Assembly: GCF_001431595.1 (NCBI RefSeq) | Contig: NZ_LDJO01000010.1 | Location: forward strand, 1-41,944 | Direction: 5' to 3' | DNA length: 41,944 nt | From: Stenotrophomonas acidaminiphila | GTDB taxonomy: Bacteria; Pseudomonadota; Gammaproteobacteria; Xanthomonadales; Xanthomonadaceae | Part shown: positions 36,740 through 41,944 of the stretch, in pieces | Numbering within the stretch: position 1 is the stretch's first letter | Layout: each line of letters starts with the position of its first letter | Made by a program: the position numbers and the translations under genes | The notes under the pieces: generated by a model | What the model saw: only the letters and a program-made list of their open reading frames with translations | What the model was told of the DNA's origin: nothing | Databases searched by the model: none

Positions 36740-36767
36740 AGCTTACCCACCGCATGGGTGATGTCAA
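36740..36767 (-). promoter_or_regulatory. Possible nrdJa promoter
   Basis: On the minus strand TTGACA (36762-36767) is a perfect -35. TAAGCT (36740-36745) would be the -10 with a 16-base spacer. It is adjacent to the NrdR-like box, which would cover the start point. Confidence 0.4.
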
Positions 36768-36900
36768 ACGAAAAATCTGCCCCCGGGATCTTGCAATCCG
36801 CGCAGGGCTTGGCGTCCCTGCGATTGCGGCGCTGCGGAATGTTTCATTGTCGATTTAGGTCGCTGCCGCCACACTCCATTCAGCCACTCCCGCCCCACCC

Positions 36901-36920
36901 GGACGCCCCGCGCGGCGTCC
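36901..36920 (+). repeat. Inverted repeat in the Do-protease leader
   Basis: GGACGCC-CCGCGC-GGCGTCC is a 7-base-pair stem with a 6-base loop, ending 21 bases before the protease ATG. It could fold in the mRNA and affect translation. Confidence 0.45.
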
Positions 36921-36941
36921 CCGCATGGAACCCCGGCCCTT

Positions 36942-38366
36942 ATGCGACCGCTCCCGACCCTGCTCACCCTCGCCCTGGCCGCCGCCTTCGGTGGTTTCAC
37001 CGCCAGCGCCATCAACGCCCACCTGGACAACCGCGCCCAGGCGTCCACCGGTGCCCTGCTGCCCGCCACCGCGGCGTTGCCGGCCTCCGTCGCCGGGCAG
37101 CCGGTGCCGTCGCTGGCGCCGATGCTGGAACGGGTGATGCCGGCGGTGGTCAGCGTCAACACCAAGCAGGTGGTACGGGTGCGCAACCCGTTCTTCGACG
37201 ACCCGTTCTTCCGCCGCCTGTTCCCGCAGGTACCGCAGGAGCGCATCAACGAGTCGCTGGGCTCGGGCGTGATCATCGACGCGGCCAGGGGCTACGTGCT
37301 GACCAACCACCACGTGATCGAGAACGCCGACGACGTGCAGGTGACGCTGGCCGACGGGCGCACGGTCAAGGCCGAATTCCTGGGTTCGGACCGCGACACC
37401 GACATCGCGCTGATCCGCATCCCCGCGGAGAAGCTCACCGCGCTGCCGCTGGGCGACAGCGACCAGCTGCGCACCGGCGACTTCGTGGTGGCCATCGGCA
37501 ACCCGTTCGGCTTCAGCCAGACGGTGACCTCGGGCATCGTCTCGGCGGTGGGCCGCAGCGGCATCCGCGGGCTGGGCTACCAGAACTTCATCCAGACCGA
37601 CGCCTCGATCAACCCGGGCAATTCCGGCGGCGCGCTGGTCAACCTGGCCGGCCAGCTGGTCGGCATCAACACCGCCAGCTTCAACCCGCAGGGCAGCATG
37701 GCCGGCAACATCGGCCTGGGCCTGGCCATTCCCTCCAACCTCGCCCGCGACGTGGTCGAGCAGCTGATCACCAAGGGCGTGGTGGTGCGCGGCACGCTGG
37801 GCGTGGAAACCCAGAACCTGAGCCCGCAGATCGCGCAGGGGCTGGGCCTGGCCGAGGCGCGCGGCGCGCTGGTCACGCGGGTGCTGGCCGGCTCGGCCGC
37901 GGCGGCCGCCGGGCTGCGCGCCGGCGACGTGGTCACCGCGATCAACGGCCAGCGCGTGGACAACGCCCACGCACTGCACAACTTCGAGGGCCTGCAGCCG
38001 GTGGGCCGGGTCGTCGAGCTCGACGTGCGCCGCGACGGCAAGCCGCTGCAGCTCAAGGCCACGCTCAAGGAACAGCCGCGCGCGGTGACCGGTGATACGC
38101 TGGACCCGCGCCTGTCCGGCGCCACGTTCGTCGACCTGCCCGAATCGGCGCGCCAGTCCGGCCTCAACGGCGTACTGGTCAGCGAGGTGGCGCGCGGCAG
38201 CCGCGCCGCGCAGTCCGGGCTGGCCGGTGGCGATATCGTGCTTGCCGCGAGCAGCGGCGAGTTCGTCGACCTGGCCAGCTGGCGCGCGAGTTTCAGCCCG
38301 CGCCCGCCGCAGCTGGTGCTGAGCATCGTGCGCGGCAACACGCAGGGACAGCTGGTGATGCGATGA
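36942..38366 (+). CDS. Do-family periplasmic serine protease with two PDZ domains (DegQ/DegP-like)
   Basis: A 474-residue exported protease. A hydrophobic segment at 6-24 serves as signal or anchor. The trypsin-like domain has the triad His124 (TNHHVIE), Asp154 (DTDIALI) and Ser228 (NPGNSGGAL). Two PDZ domains follow (about 285-375 and 390-470), each with the GLRAGDVVTAI or GLAGGDIVLAA pattern. The FFDDPFFRRLFP loop before the catalytic His is the LA loop of Do proteases. It degrades or holds misfolded envelope proteins. Length and two PDZ domains point to DegQ/DegP/MucD rather than DegS. It is divergent from nrdJa. Confidence 0.93.
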   Translation: MRPLPTLLTLALAAAFGGFTASAINAHLDNRAQASTGALLPATAALPASVAGQPVPSLAPMLERVMPAVVSVNTKQVVRVRNPFFDDPFFRRLFPQVPQERINESLGSGVIIDAARGYVLTNHHVIENADDVQVTLADGRTVKAEFLGSDRDTDIALIRIPAEKLTALPLGDSDQLRTGDFVVAIGNPFGFSQTVTSGIVSAVGRSGIRGLGYQNFIQTDASINPGNSGGALVNLAGQLVGINTASFNPQGSMAGNIGLGLAIPSNLARDVVEQLITKGVVVRGTLGVETQNLSPQIAQGLGLAEARGALVTRVLAGSAAAAAGLRAGDVVTAINGQRVDNAHALHNFEGLQPVGRVVELDVRRDGKPLQLKATLKEQPRAVTGDTLDPRLSGATFVDLPESARQSGLNGVLVSEVARGSRAAQSGLAGGDIVLAASSGEFVDLASWRASFSPRPPQLVLSIVRGNTQGQLVMR

Positions 38367-38462
38367 TCGGCCGGCGCCCGTAACGTTCCTTACACCCGGC
38401 CGCTGGTATTGCTTTCCCTGCGCCCCACGCTGGCGTCCCCCCGAACCGAAGGAGACGAAACA

Positions 38463-38822
38463 ATGAGCCCCACCAACACCGACACCATGAAGGACCATCT
38501 GGGCGACGCCGGATCGCACCTGAAATCGGCCGCGCGCGCCGCCGGCTCGGCGGTCAAGGACGCGGCCGGCCTGGCCGGCGACGAACTGCGCCTGGGCAAG
38601 GCCAACGTCAAGGCCGAGCTGTCCGACAGCGCCCTGTCCGGGCTGGCAGCCGCCGAGCTGTCCGGCGCCGCCGCCAAGGAGCAGATGGACGCGCTGATGG
38701 ACAAGGGCAAGGACCTGATCGACAGCGCCGCCGACCTGATCCGCGAGCGCCCGCTGGCCTCGTTCGGCGTGGCCTTCGCCGCCGGCTGGATCATCGCCAA
38801 GCTCGCCCGCAGCAACGACTGA
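38463..38822 (+). CDS. DUF883/YqjD-like membrane-anchored protein
   Basis: A 119-residue protein. The first 85 residues are helical, polar and Ala/Lys/Asp-rich (MKDHLGDAGSHLKSAARAAGS, LGKANVKAELSD). The C-terminus has the DUF883 signature LIRERPLASFGVAFAAGWIIAKLARS, a single membrane anchor. E. coli YqjD, ElaB and YgaM are related and tether ribosomes to the membrane in stationary phase. AAGGAGA lies eight bases before the ATG. It starts a YqjD-YqjE-YqjK-like gene order; the next gene follows after seven bases. Confidence 0.85.
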   Translation: MSPTNTDTMKDHLGDAGSHLKSAARAAGSAVKDAAGLAGDELRLGKANVKAELSDSALSGLAAAELSGAAAKEQMDALMDKGKDLIDSAADLIRERPLASFGVAFAAGWIIAKLARSND

Positions 38823-38829
38823 CGCGGGC

Positions 38830-39327
38830 GTGGGCGACAACGCGCCACCACCCGGCGCCACCGGAAACGGCAACGACGAGGCCGGCAACACGGCGCCGGG
38901 GCTGGAGGAGAGCATCCGCCAGGTCGGCAGCGCCGGCCGGCAGACGCTGGACTCGGCGACCCACACGCTGCGCTCGCTGCGGCGACTGGCCTCGGCCGAT
39001 TTCGCCTTGGCCCGCAGCGCTTTCGGCCGCGGTCTGGCCTGGAGCGGTGTGGCCATCGTGTTCGGCGCCTCGGCGTGGCTGCTGCTGGCGGCCACGCTGA
39101 TCGCCCTGCTGCATTCCCTGGGGTTGTCCTGGTTCGTGTCGCTGCTGGTCACCTCGCTGACCAGCCTGGCGGTCACCGGCTACGCGATCTGGCGGGTCAC
39201 CTATTTCTTCCACCACACCGGCATGCACGCCACCCGCCGGCAGCTGTCGCGGCTGGGCCTGTTCGACGAACCGGCCGAGGACGACCCGGACGCCGACGTC
39301 GAGGTACCCGGGGAGCGGACACCATGA
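38830..39327 (+). CDS. YqjE-like phage-holin-fold (Phage_holin_3_6) membrane protein
   Basis: A 165-residue protein with a disordered Gly/Asn/Glu-rich start, a helical region (LRSLRRLASADFALARSAFG) and two membrane helices (about 75-97 and 103-125). Such proteins fall into the Phage_holin_3_6/DUF1469 family, but the context (YqjD-like before, YqjK-like after) shows a cell-encoded YqjE homologue, not a prophage. The GTG start at 38830 is seven bases after the previous stop. Its last four bases overlap the start of the next gene (ATGA). The acidic tail DEPAEDDPDADVEVP is soluble. Confidence 0.82.
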   Translation: MGDNAPPPGATGNGNDEAGNTAPGLEESIRQVGSAGRQTLDSATHTLRSLRRLASADFALARSAFGRGLAWSGVAIVFGASAWLLLAATLIALLHSLGLSWFVSLLVTSLTSLAVTGYAIWRVTYFFHHTGMHATRRQLSRLGLFDEPAEDDPDADVEVPGERTP

Positions 39328-39758
39328 ACTTCGAGGCCCTGCAGCGCCGCGTGCGCCGCACCGAAGCCGTCGTGCAGGTGCGCATGGACGAAACCGTGCA
39401 GCAATGGGACATGCTGCAGGCGACCTGGCGCCGCAGCTGGACGCCCGGCCGCATCGTCATCGCCGGGCTGGCCGGCGGTTTCGTCGCCGGCAAGCTGGAA
39501 CCCGGCGGCGCCTTCAGCGGTGCTCGCTGGCTGCAGATGATCGGCTCGGTCTCCGGGCTGGTGGCGTCGGCGCAGGCGTCGATCGTCGCCCTGCAGGAAG
39601 CCGGGCTGGCCGCGGCTGCCGCGGCGACCGCGGAAGCGGCCAGCGATGACGCCACGCACCCGGACGAGCCGGCACCCGCGCAGCCTGCGCAGCCGCAACC
39701 GGCGCCCGGCACGCCGCCGCAGGCGGCCGCGGCCGCCACCGAACTGTCCGAACCCTGA
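39324..39758 (+). CDS. YqjK-like small protein with Ala/Pro-rich tail
   Basis: A 144-residue protein overlapping the YqjE-like gene by four bases. Residues 1-40 are a basic/acidic helix (MNFEALQRRVRRTEAVVQVR). WTPGRIVIAGLAGGFVAGK and then SVSGLVASAQASIVALQEAGLAAAAAA form one or two short hydrophobic segments. The tail after 105 is disordered, rich in Ala, Pro and Gln. Position and pattern parallel E. coli YqjK, though sequence likeness is modest. Translational coupling to the previous gene is likely. Confidence 0.7.
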   Translation: MNFEALQRRVRRTEAVVQVRMDETVQQWDMLQATWRRSWTPGRIVIAGLAGGFVAGKLEPGGAFSGARWLQMIGSVSGLVASAQASIVALQEAGLAAAAAATAEAASDDATHPDEPAPAQPAQPQPAPGTPPQAAAAATELSEP

Positions 39759-39761
39759 TCC

Positions 39762-39780
39762 GCGCGGCCAGCGGCCGCGC
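39762..39780 (+). terminator. GC-rich hairpin after the YqjD/E/K-like operon
   Basis: GCGCGGCC-AGC-GGCCGCGC is an 8-base-pair perfect stem with a 3-base loop, four bases after the stop. It lacks a T-tract, so transcription may partly continue into the AI-2E-family gene. Confidence 0.5.
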
Positions 39781-39805
39781 CCCTACCGCCCCGGAGTGCC
39801 GCCCG

Positions 39806-40900
39806 ATGTCCGCCCTGTCGCCCGACACGTCCACGGCACCCGACCCGGCCCCACCCGCGCCGCGCCCGCGCGCGTCCACCGCCCTGCTGGTGCTGGCCAC
39901 GCTGGCGGTGGGTGCGACGCTGTGGGCGGCGCAGGACGTGATCCTGCCGGTGCTGCTGGCGATGTTCTTCGCCCTGGTCGGCAACCCGATCATCCGCCTG
40001 CTGCAGAAACTGCGCCTGCCGCGCTTCCTGGCCGCGCTGCTGGTACTGGCACTGGGCCTGGCCAGCGCCGGCGCGCTGGCAGTGCAGCTGGCCGGGCCGG
40101 CCGCCGACTGGTTCGCCGAGACGCCGCAGCAGCTGCGCGAGGTCTCGCGCAAGGTCCGCGACCTGGTACGCCCGGTGCAGCAGGCCAACCAGGCCGCCGA
40201 GAGCTTCGCCCGCGCCGCCGGCGGCGAGGACAACCGCAAGGTGGAAGTGATCCGCACCCGCCTCGACGACCCCTACAAGGTGCTGGTGCGCACGCCGCGG
40301 CTGGCCGCCTCGGCACTGGCGGTGGTGCTGCTGACCCTGTTCTTCATGATCTACGGCGAAACCCTGCAGCGGCACGTGATCGCGCTGCTGCCCAACCGCC
40401 AGCAGAAACGCTTCACCACCGACATCCTGCGCGCGATGGAACGCGAGATCTCGCGCTACGTGCTGACCATCACCATCATCAATGCGCTGGTCGGGCTGGC
40501 CCTGGCCGGGGTGCTGGTGCTGCTGGGCATCGCCGCGCCCGAGGCGCTGCTGTGGGGCACGGTGGCAATGCTGCTGAATTTCGCGCCCTACGTGGGCCCG
40601 CTGATCGGCATCGCGCTGATGCTGCTGGTAGGCCTGACCCAGTTCCGCGAGCCGCTGGCGGTGGCGGCGCCGGCGCTGGCCTACCTGGCCCTGCACACGC
40701 TGGAGGGGCAGCTGGTCACGCCGATCGTGCTGGGCCGGCGCATGGCGATCTCGCCGTTGATGCTGGTGCTGGCGCTGATGCTGTTCGGCTGGCTGTGGGG
40801 CATCGTCGGCCTGTTGCTGGCGGTACCGCTGCTGGTCTGCGCCAAGCTGGTGCTGGCGCGGTTGGACGGCATGCAGGGCTGGGCCCGGCTGCTGGAATAG
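39806..40900 (+). CDS. AI-2E/PerM-family membrane protein
   Basis: A 364-residue protein with about eight membrane helices. A disordered Pro/Ala-rich start (1-28) leads to two helices (33-70), then a long extracytoplasmic loop (about 100-175, WFAETPQQLREVSRKVRD). The C-terminal core has NALVGLALAGVLVLLGI, ALLWGTVAMLLNFAPYVGPLIG (the conserved NFxPYxGxxxG) and LEGQLVTPIVLGRRM (the E-x-x-x-x-TPxxxG motif). Family members include permeases and Na+/H+ antiporters; only some have been linked to AI-2. No transport claim is made here. The gap upstream is 47 bases. Confidence 0.87.
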   Translation: MSALSPDTSTAPDPAPPAPRPRASTALLVLATLAVGATLWAAQDVILPVLLAMFFALVGNPIIRLLQKLRLPRFLAALLVLALGLASAGALAVQLAGPAADWFAETPQQLREVSRKVRDLVRPVQQANQAAESFARAAGGEDNRKVEVIRTRLDDPYKVLVRTPRLAASALAVVLLTLFFMIYGETLQRHVIALLPNRQQKRFTTDILRAMEREISRYVLTITIINALVGLALAGVLVLLGIAAPEALLWGTVAMLLNFAPYVGPLIGIALMLLVGLTQFREPLAVAAPALAYLALHTLEGQLVTPIVLGRRMAISPLMLVLALMLFGWLWGIVGLLLAVPLLVCAKLVLARLDGMQGWARLLE

Positions 40901-40926
40901 GCAAGGCGCCGCCCGCCGCGCTGCCG

Positions 40927-40932
40927 TAAAAT
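40927..40932 (+). promoter_or_regulatory. -10 element of a possible leaderless HAD hydrolase mRNA
   Basis: TAAAAT ends six bases before the GTG start at 40939. RNA polymerase usually starts about seven bases after the -10, so transcription would begin at or next to the GTG, giving a leaderless message. Confidence 0.4.
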
Positions 40933-40938
40933 GGGCCG

Positions 40939-41667
40939 GTGAACTTTCCTGTCCTAGCCATCACCCTCGACCTGGACGACACGCTGTGGCCGTTCGCTCC
41001 CATCGGCGCCCGCATCGACCAGGTGCTGCACGACTGGATGCGCGTCCACAGCCCGGCCACGGCGGCGATGTACCCGGTGGAAGCCATGCGCGAGCTGCGC
41101 GTGCGCACCTTCGACGACAACCCGCACCTGCACCATGACCTGAGCGCGCTGCGCCGGCTGACCCTGGCCGAGGCGCTGGAAAACAGCGGCGCCGGCCTGG
41201 ATCTGCTGGAGCCGGCCTACGAGGCGTTCTACGCCGCGCGCAACCAGGTGGAGTTCTACCCCGACGCCCTGGACGCCCTGCACCGCATCGCCGCGCGGGT
41301 GCCGGTCGCGGCGGTCAGCAACGGCAACGCCGACCTGCAGCGCATCGGCATCGGCGGCTTGTTCGCCTTCCAGCTGGGCTCGCGCGAATTCGGCGCGGCC
41401 AAGCCGGACCCCGGCATCTTCCACGCCGCCTGCGCGCGGCTGGGCGTGGACCATGCCCATGTCCTGCACGTCGGCGACCACGCCGAGATGGACGTGGCCG
41501 GGGCCATGCGCGCCGGCCTGCGCGGCTGCTGGATCAACCGCGACTCCCACCCCTGGACCCACGCCGGCCTGCAACCTGACCTGCAGTTCGACACCCTCAC
41601 CGGACTGGCCGACTGGCTGGACGGCAACGCGCCGTTGCCGCCGCTCGCCGCCGGCCCCGGCGCCTGA
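40939..41667 (+). CDS. HAD-superfamily hydrolase (YigB-like)
   Basis: A 242-residue phosphatase-type protein. The nucleophile motif is ITLDLDDTLWPF (DxDxT), motif II is AAVSNGNADL, motif III supplies the Lys in FGAAKPDPGIF, and motif IV is VLHVGDHAEMDVAGA. The cap is C1-type, with YPDALDALHRIAARVPVAAVSNG as in E. coli YigB (FMN phosphatase-like). The substrate is likely a small phosphate ester but is not known. It starts with GTG and has no Shine-Dalgarno; a -10 sits just upstream. An M17 aminopeptidase gene follows after 13 bases, so they may be one operon. Confidence 0.88.
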   Translation: MNFPVLAITLDLDDTLWPFAPIGARIDQVLHDWMRVHSPATAAMYPVEAMRELRVRTFDDNPHLHHDLSALRRLTLAEALENSGAGLDLLEPAYEAFYAARNQVEFYPDALDALHRIAARVPVAAVSNGNADLQRIGIGGLFAFQLGSREFGAAKPDPGIFHAACARLGVDHAHVLHVGDHAEMDVAGAMRAGLRGCWINRDSHPWTHAGLQPDLQFDTLTGLADWLDGNAPLPPLAAGPGA

Positions 41668-41680
41668 TACGAGACCCCCC

Positions 41681-41944
41681 ATGACCCCCATCAACGCCTT
41701 CACTTCCGATTCCGCCGGTGCCCTGCCGCTGCACGTGCTCGACAAGGCGACCTTCGCTGCATGGCTGGACGCCCAGCCGGCCGCCACGCAGGCGTGGCTG
41801 AGCAGCCAGCAGTTCACCGCCGCGCCCGGCAGCGTGGCGCTGCTGCCCGGGAGCGACGGACTGGCCGGCGCGGTGCTGGGCGTCGGCGACCGCGCCGATG
41901 CCCATGCCTACGCGCACGCCCCGTTCGCGCTGCCGGCCGGCAGC
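41681..41944 (+). CDS. M17 leucyl aminopeptidase family protein (5' part)
   Basis: Only the first 88 codons are present. They encode the N-terminal macrodomain-like part of M17 cytosolic aminopeptidases (LPLHVLDKATFAAWLDAQPA, ending in a GAVLGVGDRADAHAY strand). The metal- and substrate-binding C-terminal domain lies beyond the window edge, so activity cannot be checked. A 13-base gap follows the HAD gene. The divergent N-terminus, without the usual 'ELNV'-like early strand, suggests the 'leucyl aminopeptidase family' branch rather than PepA. Confidence 0.7.
   Translation, partial: MTPINAFTSDSAGALPLHVLDKATFAAWLDAQPAATQAWLSSQQFTAAPGSVALLPGSDGLAGAVLGVGDRADAHAYAHAPFALPAGS

Larger units (their letters stand above)
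36480..36941. other. Divergent regulatory region, nrdJa and Do protease
   Basis: A 462-base gap without a gene. On the nrdJa side it contains a long leader with two RNA hairpins (GCACC-GCAA-GGTGC near the binding site and a GGCGCGTG palindrome at 36561-36578), a NrdR-like box and a possible promoter. On the other side it contains the protease leader with a 20-base GGACGCC/GGCGTCC stem at 36901-36920. I looked for a cobalamin riboswitch and found none of its conserved pieces. Confidence 0.55.

Noticed and set aside
36480..36767. Cobalamin riboswitch upstream of the B12-dependent reductase
   Set aside because: The leader is long enough and the enzyme needs B12, but I could not find the B12 box (GCCACTG-type) or the other conserved blocks of the aptamer.
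38830..39327. Prophage holin
   Set aside because: The protein falls in a family named for phage holins, but it sits in a YqjD/YqjE/YqjK-like gene order with no phage genes around it.

Overview
This is a high-GC chromosomal segment from a gammaproteobacterium of the Xanthomonadaceae (Lysobacteraceae), closest in character to Xanthomonas, Stenotrophomonas or Pseudoxanthomonas. That placement rests on an Ax21-family outer membrane protein, a split adenosylcobalamin-dependent ribonucleotide reductase (NrdJa plus NrdJb), OpgB, and several small proteins of the kind conserved in this family. The genus cannot be fixed from sequence alone. I see no rRNA, tRNA, CRISPR, insertion sequence or intact prophage. 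Most of the window looks like ordinary core chromosome.

Layout. 1-4.3 kb: a DUF998 membrane protein, a VOC protein, two Rossmann-fold oxidoreductases and a GGDEF diguanylate cyclase. 4.3-9.0 kb: a large secreted M16 peptidase, then a decayed peptide-export locus. In that locus the 5' part of a CvaA/RaxA-like membrane fusion protein gene is joined to the 3' part of a CvaB/RaxB-like ABC transporter gene, and an XRE regulator is divergent from it. 9.0-17.1 kb: DUF808 protein, an ABC1/UbiB-type kinase-like protein, and convergent opgB and mscS-like genes, both tied to osmotic adaptation. 17.1-21.2 kb: a lipocalin and FAD oxidoreductase pair, small proteins, and the Ax21-family protein. 21.3-24.7 kb: a copper island, copA-cueR on the minus strand and a CopZ-like chaperone on the plus strand, with two CueR-type operators between them.

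24.7-32.5 kb: mostly minus-strand housekeeping and unknown genes, including bioA-bioD with a 4-base overlap, a DinB-family protein, lipoproteins, an S33 hydrolase and a DUF429 protein. 32.6-36.5 kb: the ribonucleotide reductase locus. nrdJa is followed by a lysine/alanine-rich histone H1-like gene and then nrdJb, with a probable NrdR box upstream. 36.9-41.9 kb: a Do-family periplasmic protease, a YqjD/YqjE/YqjK-like ribosome/membrane operon, an AI-2E/PerM-family membrane protein, a HAD hydrolase that may be leaderless, and the start of an M17 aminopeptidase.

No wholly new system stands out. The observations most worth following are the deletion-fused RaxA/RaxB-like remnant; a nine-adenine slippery tract in nrdJb that would remove its cysteine-rich tail after slippage; the histone-like gene set between the two halves of the reductase; and the paired CueR operators.
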